A stretch of 64,000 nt of DNA from Budorcas taxicolor (lineage: Eukaryota > Chordata > Mammalia > Artiodactyla > Bovidae): contig NC_068928.1 of the NCBI RefSeq assembly GCF_023091745.1, positions 15,146,001-15,210,000 on the forward strand, written 5' to 3'. The notes under the pieces are model-generated. The model saw only the letters and a program-made list of their open reading frames with translations. It was not told the origin of the DNA and did no database searches. How positions within the stretch are numbered: position 1 is the first letter of the stretch; every line of letters begins with the position of its first letter. Position numbers and translations under genes: made by a program. Positions 21,660-32,012 of the stretch are shown one piece after another.

Positions 21660-21960
21660 CACAAGCTTCCCCGATGGCCCATCCGGTAAAGGAAAGACAC
21701 AATGCAGGAGATACACGAGATGCCGCTTCTATCCCTGGGTGGGGACGATCCCCTGGAGAAGGAAATGGCCATCCACTGCAGTGTTCTTGCCTGGAGAATA
21801 TCCCATGGACAGAGAATCTCACGGACAGAGAAGCCTGGCAGGTTACAGCCTGTGGGGTTGCCAAGAGTTGGACATGACCGAGCAAAAGCACATGCCGAGG
21901 CACAGCTGACTGTGTGTCCTCTTCTTCAGACCATGTGCTCAAGCGCTGAAGGACTAGAAG
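21660..21960 (+). mobile_element. Bov-tA SINE with about 55 bp of extra 3' DNA
   Basis: The whole 301-bp block is bounded by an exact 17-bp repeat, GCCTTTGTCTGAGATGA, at 21643-21659 and 21961-21977. A diverged but complete Bov-tA fills the first part to about 21905, including an internal duplication of ACGGACAGAGA-like sequence. The rest is not SINE sequence. The left repeat overlaps the right TSD of the L1, so this insertion hit just beside the older one. Confidence 0.85.
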
Positions 21961-22074
21961 GCCTTTGTCTGAGATGAGACGTTCAGGACCTCAGGGACTT
22001 TGGGAAGAGGAAACTTCCCTCCTTTTCCCCCCAGCACTGCCAACCCCCCCCCCCCCTCTCTTTTTTTAAAATGC

Positions 22075-22290
22075 ATGCATGCCAAGTTGCTTTAGTCCTG
22101 TCTGACTCTGCAACACTACAGAGAGTCCCGCCAGGGTCCTCTGTCCGTTGGATTCTCCAGGCAAGAATACCAGAATGGATTGCCATGCCCTCCTCCAGGG
22201 GATCTTCCTAACCCAGGGATCGAACCCACGTCTCTTATATCTCCTGTATTGGCAGGCAGGCTCTTTACCACTAGCGCCCACCTGGGAAGC
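22075..22290 (-). mobile_element. Bov-tA SINE
   Basis: Reverse-oriented body (GATTCTCCAGGCAAGAATAC) and head (TTACCACTAGCGCCCACCTG). A C13 run (22044-22056) followed by a T run lies just upstream. Confidence 0.9.
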
Positions 22291-22294
22291 CCAC

Positions 22295-22690
22295 CTGGCA
22301 GGTGACATCTGAGTAAAGACCTGAAAGGGGGCGGGGTGGGTGAATATCTGTGTATGTGTACAGGCCCTGAGGCGGGAGCAGGCCTGGCAGGGGTGAGGAA
22401 TAGCGAGGGCGCCCGTGTGGTTGGAGCAGGAAGGATGCAGGGGAGAGTGGTAGGCGATGAGGCAGAGGGACTGGGAGGAGCAGAGCATGTCGGGCCTGGC
22501 GGGCCTTAGTCGTGACTTTGGCTTTTACCCCGAGTGAGAGGGAGGCATCAGAGGGTTTAGAGCGGAGCAGTGTCTGGACCTGACTTCAGTTTTCACGGAT
22601 GCCTTGCTGGCTGGGTTGAGCCCTGTGTGAGGAGGGCAGGAGCAGAAGCAGGGAGACTGTTTTCGACATGAGCCGGCTTGCGTCAGTTCC
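22295..22690 (-). repeat. L2 LINE fragment
   Basis: Collinear reversed L2 blocks: GGCCCTGAGGCGGGAGCAGG, then TTTTACCCCGAGTGAGAGGG, then GGAGCAGTGTCTGGACCTGA. Diverged, with soft borders. Confidence 0.5.
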
Positions 22691-24534
22691 CAGATGAAAA
22701 GGCATGGTTCCTGCTCGGCAGAAGGGGTGGGAGTCACGGGGACAGCTGACCTTCACCTCCACGCTGTGCACCCCAGAGGGAAGAAAGCTTGAATCTGCAA
22801 ACCCAGCTTCTGAATTAGAGGAGGGGAGGGCAAGACAAGCAATTCTGTCAAGTATATATTAGATGCTGATGCTGTTCAGACCAATGTCATTTAATTTAAA
22901 CCATCACACCAGCTTTTGAGGTATTTTTCACTTTTCTCTAGGCAAGGCCTCTGTGGCTTAGGTACTTAAGGAGCTTTGACTAAGCTTTCATAGAAACGCG
23001 GGGGCCTCTAGATCCAGAGTGGGTCTACCTGGAAAGGCCTGACAAGTGCCTCCTTCCTCATCCCCACACCTCAGGGGCCCCAGGGCCCTTGATTCCTCCT
23101 AAGTGTTGTGGTTCCCATCATTCCTCTCTGTAGAGGCTCCCTTTAATCCTTGAGTGAGTGAGTCGCGCTTTTTTCTACCTCAGAGGCTGCCCCTCTAAGA
23201 ACACGCCTCTCCAGTCCCCTTCTGTAGGCAAACCCTCTCACCTCTCAGGTCTCAGATACCAAGCTACTTTCTTGGGGTGGGGTCGGGGTGGGTGCCTCCC
23301 CTGATCCCTGGATGAGGTCAGCCTCCTGATCACTGTGTCTTATTCAGAAACTCAAGATGCTTCTGTCAGTGCTTGTCCTGGGGGCAAAGATGGGAAAAGG
23401 AGAAGGTGGGAGAGATGCTCGATGGAGGAAGTAAGTGGGGTGGGAGGCATTGGGGGTCGGGAAGGGTCCCAGATAGGCTGCTCCTGCAGGATGGGGGAGA
23501 CTAGGGCCAAGGACAGTTGGGCCTGCCAGGCGGCAGGCGCCGGGAGGACGCTGTACTCTGGACTCAAAACAGTACAGTGTCTCTTGTTCCCTTCTCATCC
23601 TCCTTCTCTGCCTCCAGAAGTAGGGCAGGGGAGGAAGCCAGAGACGTGGGCCCCTGAGAAAGTGAGGTGTTTATTCCCAAGAGCACAGAGGGTGGGGGCT
23701 GGCTTCGGGCAGAAACCCTAGCACCCATCTCCCAGCTGGACCATCTCCTTGTCAAGCTCTTTGTTGCAGACAGCGCCCAGCCCTGAGGACCCCTCTTTTC
23801 CCTCCCCTGCTCACACCCTTCCCAGCGGCTGGAGAGAAGGAAGGACCTGCCCAGGCTGGGCTCTGAACCCTGCTGCCTCTCTGCTACCAAGGCAAGAGGA
23901 TCGGGCAGTTCCCTCCGCTCATTTCCCTCTGCTCTCACTCTCCCATCGGTCCCCAGAGCGCCCAGCTCTCCTGGGGGCCTGGCGGACCTGTCTCATCTAG
24001 GGCGATGAGGCTGAGGGCCGCTGGGGCCTGCTGGGGCCATCGCTGCTGGAGACGGCGAGTGGCGGTGACAGTGAGTGACTTCCAAGCAGCCGGCGATGCC
24101 CTTCCTTCTCCTCTGGGGAGTCTCACCTTCAAAGCAGGCTTGGAAGTGGAACGTGACCCCGGCGCCCTGCTCAAGAGGAGGAAGACCTCAGCCCAAATGA
24201 AATCACGGAGCAGGCTTGAAAGAAGTCAAATTCCCTTTTCTTCCCTTTGAGTCTCCTGCGTTCAGTGTCTGGGGCACTCTGAGTTTTGAAGGCGTATGCT
24301 TGCTCTCACTTAATCCCGGAAGACGAGGGTGTCTTGGGGACCGGAGGAGGAAGAAAGTGGTTGTAGGTAACGAGGAAGTTCAGTGTTGGTGAAAGACAGT
24401 GTTTTTCTGGCTTGGTCTCAGGCGCTTTGGTTTTACTTTGCTTCTGCTGGGAGAAGATCTGGTCATCCTTGTTATTTCTGTTTCTTCATTCTCCATCCGA
24501 GATCGTTCCAGTCGGTGCTGGCTGCTTTATAGTA
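22691..24534. other. Long unique stretch with a G-quadruplex motif
   Basis: About 1.8 kb without recognised repeats. Overlapping frames of 80-128 codons on both strands match no family. G-tracts at 23274-23277, 23279-23282, 23285-23288 and 23290-23292 with loops of 1, 2 and 1 bases form a canonical quadruplex motif. Confidence 0.5.
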
Positions 24535-24660
24535 AGTACGAGAGTGGCCAAGTAGAAAGGACACAGGCTAGGAGCTGGGAGACTGGACTTTGCCTTGAAA
24601 AGCTATGCGATCTTACGTCCTCACTTGTCCCCTCGGGTCCCTGCATTTGTAGGGCCAGGT
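24535..24660 (+). repeat. MIR SINE, weak
   Basis: ACACAGGCTAGGAGCTGGGA, then AAAGCTATGCGATCTTACGT, in MIR order but heavily diverged. Confidence 0.4.
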
Positions 24661-25214
24661 TTGATCAGAAGACCTCAGGCCCCTGGGTGGACAGTGGCAG
24701 ATGGATGTGGCCAGATCCTCTGGAAGGTAACTCTGGATTCTGGGGGAGGTGAGACCTCTGGCTGCTCCCAGGCCCTGCGTGTCTGCTGTCTTCTCTGGGT
24801 GGAAAGCTCCAGGTTGCCTTCCCCCCGTCTGGCTCATCTTCCCAGCCTGGGTGTCCTCGGTGAGGTCTTGACCTCCCTATCCATTTCTCACTGCCTGATG
24901 GGAATTTCCCTCTGATGCAGTGATGGCCTCTATGAATCTCAGCTCCTCAGCTGGGACCAATTCATTTAGCAGATGCGAGGCTGCTCATCCTTGGCTGTCT
25001 CTTCCTGACCCCCTGGCAGGGGATACATGCGGGAACTGATGGGAATGTCAGATTCGAAGAGGGATGCTTCTGTCCTAGACTGGAATGTCCCTGCTCTGTG
25101 GTGGGGAGATGGGCTCCCCTGGGGGAAGCAGGATGGGAGGGACACAGTCTGTGTTTATTCCTCCTGGGTGGGTGGTAGGACGGAGCACCAGGGGCTGAAG
25201 CTAGGGCACCAGTA
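24661..25214. other. Unique non-coding DNA
   Basis: No repeat or exon recognised. Confidence 0.4.
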
Positions 25215-25300
25215 CTGAATTAGTTTCTACCTCACTCTGAGCATCTCTCTCTGTGGGCCTCAGTCTCTCCATCTGTAAAATGAGAGCTCTGGATGACTTC
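25215..25300 (+). repeat. MIR SINE fragment
   Basis: GGGCCTCAGTCTCTCCATCT followed by GTAAAATGAGAGC is the MIR 3' core. Confidence 0.7.
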
Positions 25301-25490
25301 AACTGTTCCCAAATGACAGTTCTTGGGAAGCTGCATCAGAGTCAGCTGGCTGCTTCTTAAAAGTGCAGAGGACGGGTGCCCCTTGGAGACCTGCAGCATC
25401 TAAACCTCTGGTCAAGGGCCTGGGAATTGTATTTTAGTAAATTCCACTGGAGGATTCTGACCCATGTGAAGTCTGACCATGGCTGGAGCA
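25301..25490 (+). repeat. hAT-Charlie-like element (MER20/MER58 group)
   Basis: TGCATCAGAGTCAGCTGGCT, GGGCCTGGGAATTGTATTTT and the GAGGATTCTGACCCATGTGA order resemble short hAT elements of this group. The termini are not clear. Confidence 0.45.
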
Positions 25491-25648
25491 GATGAGCCCA
25501 GGGGTCTCTGGCAGGTGTGTACCCCAGCCCATCTCCTTCATGCCTTGGCGTGTGAGAGAGTGCTTGGGGTCATGTGGGTGTGTTACATTGGGTGAAGTCC
25601 TGTAGGAGGGTCTAGGGAGGTTCTTCTCTCCCTTACAAAGATGTCATT
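25491..25648. other. Short unique stretch
   Basis: Nothing recognised. Confidence 0.3.
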
Positions 25649-25830
25649 GGGACTTCCCTGGTGGTCTGATGGTTAAGAATTCACTTTTGCAATGCAGGGG
25701 ATGCAGGTTCGATCCCTGGTTGGGGAACTAAGATCCCACATGCCACAGAGCAACTAAAACAGAAAGTCCATGTGCCTCAGTGAAAGAGCCTACATGCTGC
25801 AACTAAGACTCAATGCAGCCTATATATATA
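25649..25830 (+). mobile_element. CHR-type SINE
   Basis: GGGACTTCCCTGGTGGTCTG head, GCAGGTTCGATCCCTGGTTG B-box region, GGGAACTAAGATCCCACATG body; it ends in a short (TA)n. Confidence 0.92.
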
Positions 25831-25902
25831 TACACGTCAGAGCTCTTTTTATTTTCTTTAATCAGAAAAATAAGCCCCACATTTTGAAGAGGAAGACCCT
25901 AG

Positions 25903-26099
25903 AGGGGTGCTTCCCTTCTAGCTCAGTTGGTAAATAATCTGCCTGCAAAGCAGGAAACCCTGGTTCGATCACTGGGTTGGGAATGTCCCCTAGAGAAGGG
26001 AAAGGCTACCCACTCCAGTATTCTGGCCTGGAGAAGGACTGTATAAGTCCATGGGGTTGCAAGGAGTTGGACATGACTGAGCGATTTTCACTTTCTTTC
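25903..26099 (+). mobile_element. Bov-tA SINE with 9-bp TSD
   Basis: AGACCCTAG at 25894-25902 recurs at 26100-26108. Head, body and the GACATGACTGAGCGATTTTC end are complete. Confidence 0.95.
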
Positions 26100-26108
26100 A
26101 GACCCTAG

Positions 26109-26744
26109 GGGAGAACCAGATGCCTCACCTAGAGAAGATTATCCAGAAGGCAACAGTCACTCCTTCTTGTGACGCTGAGGGAGCAGGAGGGGCCTTGCGC
26201 TGGGCTACGGGTGAACACTGGAGGAAGTGCTTCCTCACAGGCAGGGCTCTGCAGGCCGCCTTTGGTGGTGGTGGGGGTGGTGAGCCCCTTAGCAGGGAAA
26301 GCATGGGTTGATGGGGTGTGTGCTTTCCTGGGGAAAGTGAGGTGCAAGAGCCTCAAGCAGCTGGTGGACTTGAAGGCATTTATTAAGGCTGCTTTCAGGT
26401 CAGAACTGCTAGGACCCCATAAAAATCAGGCAGCTTTGCCTGCCCAGGATTTAAAGCAATGTGTGCACACACGTGCTCACACATGTACAAAGAGCCACTT
26501 GTGTGTGCAAACCTCCTATGTCCAGGCACACGCGAGCATGCATTTGCCTGCGTGACACACAGGCCTTCTCACAGGCAGCGAGTGCACATGGGAACACAGC
26601 AGGGACACGTGCGTCAGCTCACATGGACAGGCTGTGGTTCACACACCGCATTCTTCTTGCTCAGTCTCTTCCCTCTGGCTGTGTGTGTGCCCACCGCCCG
26701 GCCCCCCCACCAGGGCCCAGGGCCTCCCTGTGCAGCTTTCAGGC
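26109..26744. other. Unique DNA with CA/TG-rich part
   Basis: At 26460-26620 there are many CACA/TGTG steps (for example GTGTGCACACACGTGCTCAC) but no pure microsatellite. A (GGT)n-like run lies at about 26262-26281. Confidence 0.4.
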
Positions 26745-26875
26745 TGGTCTCCAGCATCAGAGCTTGTTTAATCTCCATTAGCTCTCTTATTTCCAGCACC
26801 AAATTAAAAGGGTGACCAAAAGTTAATTATTCTAATTCAATTTGGCCCTCATGTGGCGCCCATGATGATGGGAGG
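26745..26875. promoter_or_regulatory. Candidate enhancer-like AT-rich islet
   Basis: The TAAT/ATTA cores include TTAATCTCCATTAGC, CAAATTAAAAGG, GTTAATTATTCTAATTC and a GGTGACCAAAAG. They sit between GC-rich unique sequence and a CATGATGATGGG block. No repeat family fits. Conserved-enhancer status is inferred from composition alone. Confidence 0.35.
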
Positions 26876-27436
26876 CCCTGGTGGAGGTGGGCTGGGCATG
26901 GGCAGGAGAGGAGACCTCAGGATTGCATACAGCTTAATGATTCTTTCAGGAAAACACCTTTTCTCTCTATTTCCCAGTCACTCCCCTAGACCCAGCCTCC
27001 AGATCTCCTAGAAATCTCAGTTTGCTTTTGGGAGCTTGGCTTTGGGAAATGGTTGAGATAGCAGGCCAGAGCAGAAGTTGGAAGGATGTGTGTGTGTGTC
27101 TGCATGCACGCACATGCACACGTGTGGAAGCTGATGGAGAACACAGCCCAGATTCTCACGTCAAGAAGCCTCTGGAGAGCCGAGCTGGAGCTTCTTTCTC
27201 GTGAGGTTATGCTACCAAGGTCCCCGCTGAGCCTTCCTCCTTGGTCGAAGCCAAGAGAGATGAAGATTTCTGCCTTTGCTGGATGCTTGGGTGCAGCTGG
27301 CCCTCCTCTCCTCCTGCTCAAATTGCTTTCCAGGTCAGTCTCCTCCTCCTGTCTGCCCTCCCTGTGCAGTCTAGTCTATTCATTCCCCACCCCTCTCTCC
27401 CACTCAGGAAGGTAGCTTTCCCTAGCAGCCAGGTTG
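26876..27436. other. Unique non-coding DNA
   Basis: Contains a short degenerate TG/CA patch (27085-27125). No repeat family or exon recognised. Confidence 0.4.
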
Positions 27437-27566
27437 GGACTTCCCTGGTGGTCCAGTGGTTGAAAACGCACACTTGCACTGCAGGGGGCATGGGTTCGAT
27501 CCCCGGTTGGGGAACTAAGGTCCTGCATGCTGCAGGGTTCAGCCAAAACAACAATAACAACAACAA

Positions 27567-27598
<32 letters not shown>
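27437..27598 (+). mobile_element. CHR-type SINE with an (AC)n microsatellite in its tail
   Basis: Head GGGACTTCCCTGGTGGTCCA and B-box region GGGTTCGATCCCCGGTTG, then an A-rich tail of AAC/AAT units that passes directly into about 15 AC units at 27568-27598. Confidence 0.92.
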
Positions 27599-28090
27599 CT
27601 CCCCACCAAAACCCTCCAAAACCCTAGTGACCAGGTCTTCCACAAACTCAGAGTCTTGTCCCCACATTTGGTCATGGGGTCCTTGTTGGGAGCTGGGGCT
27701 GAGATGAACAGGAGTGAGTCTGAATGAGAATTAGAATTTTGCCCTGAGGACTTTTCTGTCTCATTCAAGAATCAAGCCTGGGCCTTTGTAAGATCCAGGA
27801 CTGATGGAGGAGGCAGCATCTTAGTAGAAAATGATAGATCGACAATCACAGACTCCAAGGTCTTGAAGATAGGCTCAAAGTATGAAGCTGATGTTAAGCT
27901 GCTAGCTGATGTTCGAGTAGCTTCTATGGCATTCCTGCCCATTTGCACAGCCCCTGGGATTGCAGGTCTCCCTCTGCCCACACCTTCCTGCCCGTTGAGC
28001 TTGGATCTGCATCCCTGTAACTTTCCTCCCACTGGTCCTATAGCTGCTCTCTGGGGTCGTACAGGACAACCTTAACAGTCATAAAGTGTA
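27599..28090. other. Unique non-coding DNA
   Basis: No repeat or exon recognised. Confidence 0.4.
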
Positions 28091-28091
28091 T

Positions 28092-28185
28092 GTGTGTTAG
28101 TCGCTCAGTCATGTTTGACTTTTTATGACCCCATTGACCCGTCAGGCTCCTCTGTCCATGAAATTCTCCAGGCAAGAATGCTGGA
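28092..28185 (-). mobile_element. Bov-A SINE fragment
   Basis: Only the BovB-derived body remains, from GTTAGTCGCTCAGTCATG to TTCTCCAGGCAAGAATGCTG. The head is missing. Confidence 0.85.
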
Positions 28186-28299
28186 TTTGAGGATAATGTG
28201 TTAAGTCCTCCACTGGACCTCCTCTCCTCCAGGGCAGCAGTTCCACAGCCGTCCCCTCATGGTGGGGTTGTGAGTCCATTTGTAGAGGTCGGAGTGGGT

Positions 28300-28700
28300 C
28301 GTAACTGCTATGACCCACCAAGCCCAAATCCCAGTGGCTTCCCTCACAGGACAGGAGTTGACTTCTTTCTCGTGTAACTAACTGTACAGCACAGGCTTTC
28401 AGCTTTCAGGGCTGTGATTCCACATCCCCCTTCCTGGCATCTTAGGTTCTGCCCTCCCATAGGACCATCAAGTTCTCGCCCTTAGCCAGTGAGTGGGTCA
28501 TGTCTGGGTGATGCACATCACTCTTGCCCACACTCCATTGGCCAGAACTCAGTCATGTGACTGCCCCTGGCCGCAAGGGAGGCTGGGAAATACAGTCTGG
28601 TTGTGAGTCCAACGGGAGACCGGAAATGGTTTGGTGAACTAGCTGGTTTGGCCCCTACCATACCATCCTTAGCTCACCCTCCTACAAACCTACTCCAGCT
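28300..28700. repeat. Ancient interspersed repeat, family unresolved
   Basis: Key block: CACTCCATTGGCCAGAACTC, AGTCATGTGACTGCC, then CAAGGGAGGCTGGGAAATAC. A related block occurs at 36915-36990. I recognise it as an old mammalian repeat but cannot name it. Confidence 0.45.
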
Positions 28701-29054
28701 TGCCCAGGCCCCTCTTAAGTGTGACACTTAGACATCAAAAACAAAAAGGAAAAAAAAAAAAATGGAGTAGCTGTAACCTGACCGGGTAGCACATGACAGC
28801 TTATAGTTTCCAGAGCATTTCGCATGTTCTAAATGATGACGCACTGGAACCAGCTCAAACTGACTCCTGAAAGCCAGCTCAGCACATTTCTTCCCAGCTC
28901 TGTTCTCAGTGACGCCGCACTGGTAGTTGGAAATGGTCCACAATGGGATTGTTGAAATCTAGGAAATGGGCACAATGAAAGGTTCCCTCTTCCCTCAGCC
29001 TGGTGGTCAGCACCCAGTCCTCTAGCTTTGCCTCTCATGTTGCAGGAGCCTCAC
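28701..29054. other. Unassigned DNA
   Basis: An A-rich patch at about 28737-28763, then sequence with TGATGACGCACTGGAACCAG and GTGACGCCGCACTGGTAGTT, which look like two similar units about 70 bp apart. No family recognised. Confidence 0.3.
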
Positions 29055-29185
29055 TAAATCCCTACAGGTAGACTTTGTTATTTCTAGTTTATAGTTTATG
29101 AAACTGAGGTCCTGAGGCTGGCCCTAGTGGCATAGCTTGCATACTAGAAAGCTGGGATTCTGATTTCAAAGCTCTGCTTTGAAGT
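29055..29185 (-). repeat. MIR SINE
   Basis: Reverse MIR order: TTATGAAACTGAGGTCCTGA, then GCATAGCTTGCATACTAGAA, then GCTGGGATTCTGATTTC. Confidence 0.65.
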
Positions 29186-29279
29186 CTGTGCAGAGAGGGA
29201 CAGACACTGACTACCCTGTTCTGGACACATTCACTTCTTTCTTTTTTGTGCCTAAGTTAGGTCATTTTATACTGGCACT

Positions 29280-29516
29280 CCATTTTCTTTTTAAAATGTA
29301 TTGATTTTTGGCTGTGCTGGGTCTTCATTGCTGCTTGGGCTTTATTCTAGTTGTGGCGAGCTGGGGCTTGGGCTCTAGGGTGCGTGGGATTCAGTAGTTG
29401 GGGCACCTGGGCTTAGTTGCTCTGAGGCATGTGCGATCTTCCTGGACCAGGGATCAAACCTGCGTCTCCTGCACTGGCAGGCGAATTCTTTACGACGGAG
29501 CCACCAGGGAAGCCCC
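29280..29516 (-). mobile_element. CHR-type SINE
   Basis: Reverse-oriented: T-rich tail and GGCTGTGCTGGGTCTTCATT on the left; GACCAGGGATCAAACCTGCG and the head GAGCCACCAGGGAAGCC on the right. Confidence 0.9.
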
Positions 29517-29719
29517 AGTTCTTCCTAATTTCTTCAGGTGGTTGTTTTGCGCAGAAGTGGTGACTCCAGTCTCAGCTGCTGGCCTTGAGGATGGGGCACC
29601 ATGCTGCCTCCCTTGGACTGGCCACTCCTCACACCAGCTCTCAGCCTTTGTTCTGGAAAGCATGTGGCACACAGTAGGGGTTACAGAAACTGGATCTAGT
29701 AGGCCCTGTCCTGGGGGAG
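29517..29719. other. Short unique stretch
   Basis: Nothing recognised. Confidence 0.3.
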
Positions 29720-29936
29720 CCTCCAGTCTACGAGGGAGAACAGACCTTTCCTTGACATATCCCCAGTCTGATGGAGGGGGTAAAGTCTTGTGGGGAAGGT
29801 GCCCCAATCTAGAGAGGGATAAAAGGCCCCCACTCACAGATGCCCCGATCTGAAGACAAGAGTGGCCTCTGTCCTTTGGGAGCTCACGGTTCTGTGGTTA
29901 AGTTCTTCCCCATAAGGACCTCCTAATCTGACCGGG
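29720..29936. repeat. Degenerate tandem repeat, about 41-bp period
   Basis: A CC(A/G)(A/G)TCTG-like anchor recurs with ends near 29730, 29770, 29811, 29852, 29894 and 29930, giving steps of 40, 41, 41, 42 and 36. Each anchor is followed by a purine-rich GGAGGG/GAGAGGGA block. The copies differ widely. It may derive from an L2-like unit. Confidence 0.45.
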
Positions 29937-30882
29937 AAGGACTTAGATCCAGCGCCGTCATCACTGTGTGTTGGTGCTGTTGGGGAGGGCTGGCTGGGAG
30001 TCAGGGGAGAGGAAGTTGTTGGTTGGCAGGGGTTGCTGATGGTATGCTCTGCCCCAGCAGCCAAGAGCTAATGGGTATGTACATCCCACCAAAATATCTT
30101 CTCCTCTGAGAGCCCAAGGACATGAGGACAAGTCAAAGGAAGTAAATGCTCCACAAAAGGGATACCCAATGCTTTGGGGGGGACCTCCTTCTGTCCCCTG
30201 GAGGCTGAGCCTTCATTCTTCTGGCTCCAGAGTGCACGTCCTGGATGCAGGGCCAGGAAGGGAGTGGGTGGGGATGCCAGCAAGAGGGGTGCTGGGCCTT
30301 TGGGCACTGCCCACTGGCCTCCTGTGCTCCGGCATAGCAGGTGCTGGGTTGTTATCACTAGGAGCACTCATCTGTAGCATGCATTAGAGGAAAAGCTAGG
30401 AAAGGGAGTTTTGTTCTTGATCCAATTAGGGTAAATACCAGGGATGGCGGGTTGGTGCATCTGGTACTCACTGGCTCATCCAGCCATTCAATTGGGCGTT
30501 CTGACTCAGCTGTATCACTTGAGTGAAGCAATAGACAGCCTGTGGGGCTAATGGATGAATCAGGAAGGAAAGTGAGTGGTGCCTGGCAGGGGAGAATCTC
30601 TGGGATGAATGAGAGGTGGCCTGACTTTGTCTTTCACTAGATGACCCTACCCTGGCCTGCTCACTGGGCAGCAGGTTTCCTGATCCCAACCAAGAGGATG
30701 GAATTTGGCAGAGTTTTTCAAAGCCCTTGACAGTTGGGCTGGGTTTACGTTTTCTGATAATCCTTTTTCCTTATGTGCTTTCTCTTCTCACGCTTCCTTC
30801 TTTTCCTTCTCTTCTCCATTCTCTAGGAGTTATAGAAATGGAAAGGAATGGAGAGGAGGGAATGCCAGCAAAGGATTTAGCA
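29937..30882. other. Unique non-coding DNA
   Basis: No repeat family or exon recognised in about 0.95 kb. Confidence 0.4.
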
Positions 30883-31119
30883 TTGTTGTTGTTCAGTCGC
30901 TAAGTCGTGTCTGACTCTTTGTGACCCCATGGACTGCAGCATGCCAGGCTTCCCTGTCCTTCGCTATCTCCCAGAGTTTTCTCAAACTCACGTCTGTTGA
31001 GTCAGTGATGCCATTCAACCATCTCATCCTCTGTCGCTCCCCTCTCCTCCTGCCCTCAATCTTCCCAGCTTTGGAATCTTTTCCAATATTTGGCTTTCCA
31101 CATCAGGTGGCCCAAGTAT
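30883..31119 (-). mobile_element. BovB LINE, 3' end (old copy)
   Basis: Begins TTGTTGTTGTTCAGTCGCTA, the TTG-type 3' terminus of older BovB copies, and ends 5'-truncated after ACATCAGGTGGCCCAAGTAT. Confidence 0.92.
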
Positions 31120-31149
31120 AAGTCAAAAGGGGAAGGCAAGGGGAATGGA

Positions 31150-31600
31150 CCGTCCTTGCTGGAGGAAGGTCCGGGAGACTGTGCCAATTCCACTGTTGTA
31201 TCTCCAGTACCCAGCACAGAGTAGGTGTTCAGTAAACCCATGCTGAGTGAATGAATGGCAATGGCCCACAGTCAACTGAAGGTGGTTGAGGGATAGAATG
31301 GCGTGATCTGACATTTATCAAGTACCCTTGGGGGAAAGGATTTGGAGTTGGGACTCCTTGCCCTGGAGGAGCTCACCGTCCATTTGGAGAGCTAATTCCC
31401 TCATGCATGAAGAATTGTAACACAACTATTTGAGAAATAGCACAGACTTGCTAAGGGGCTCCATAGTAAGGAGTGTATTGTCGTGGGATTAATTAGAAGA
31501 TTCTTGAAGAAAGTTGGGCTCTGATTTGGACTGATGGAGGGGAACTGGGAGGGCATTCTTGGTAAGAGGAGCAGCCAGAGCAGGGAGCGATAGGTGTCTG
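31150..31600. repeat. L2 LINE fragments in opposite orientations
   Basis: A plus-strand L2 3' end with GTATCTCCAGTACCCAGCAC and GTAGGTGTTCAGTAAACCCA occupies 31150-31262. A reversed L2-like part with GCCCTGGAGGAGCTCACCGT and GAACTGGGAGGGCATTCTTG follows at about 31290-31600. Confidence 0.6.
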
Positions 31601-31629
31601 TTGGAAGGGGGAACGTCGGAGACTCACTC

Positions 31630-31795
31630 ATCATATTTAATAAGATCCTAGAACTCAAAAGAGCCTTCAGGTTTCTTTCATATCAGCAATCTGAGGCTCA
31701 GAAGGGGTAAATAAGAAGCCCAGGTTCACACAGCAGATGCTCAGAGGACCAGAACTTTCTGGCTGTGACTCCAGTGCTCTTTCCTCTGTACCATT
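31630..31795 (-). repeat. MIR-family SINE
   Basis: ATCTGAGGCTCAGAAGGGGT, CCCAGGTTCACACAGCAGAT, then GACTCCAGTGCTCTTTCCTC, in the order of a reversed MIR. Confidence 0.7.
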
Positions 31796-31977
31796 CCATG
31801 AGCTTCCCTTGCAGGCCGAGCATAGAGCACAGATATAACAAATATAACCATGATGTGTCAGCAAAGCAGAAAGAACCCATAAACTTTTGTGCACTTTCTG
31901 GCCTTTGCATCATTCGAAATGTCTTGCATCTTAACTTCCTTGTGGAAGCACTAGAAAGATATCAGGCATCCTGGGAT

Positions 31978-31978
<1 letters not shown>

Positions 31979-32011
<33 letters not shown>
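31979..32011 (+). repeat. (GT)n microsatellite
   Basis: About 16 uninterrupted GT units. Confidence 0.97.

Positions 32012-32012
<1 letters not shown>

Noticed and set aside
23335..23721. 128-codon frame in unique DNA
   Set aside because: No recognised domain, a comparable frame on the other strand, and no splice or promoter context.
26460..26620. Candidate Z-DNA or microsatellite in a CA/TG-rich patch
   Set aside because: Alternation is broken every few bases and no unit repeats cleanly.
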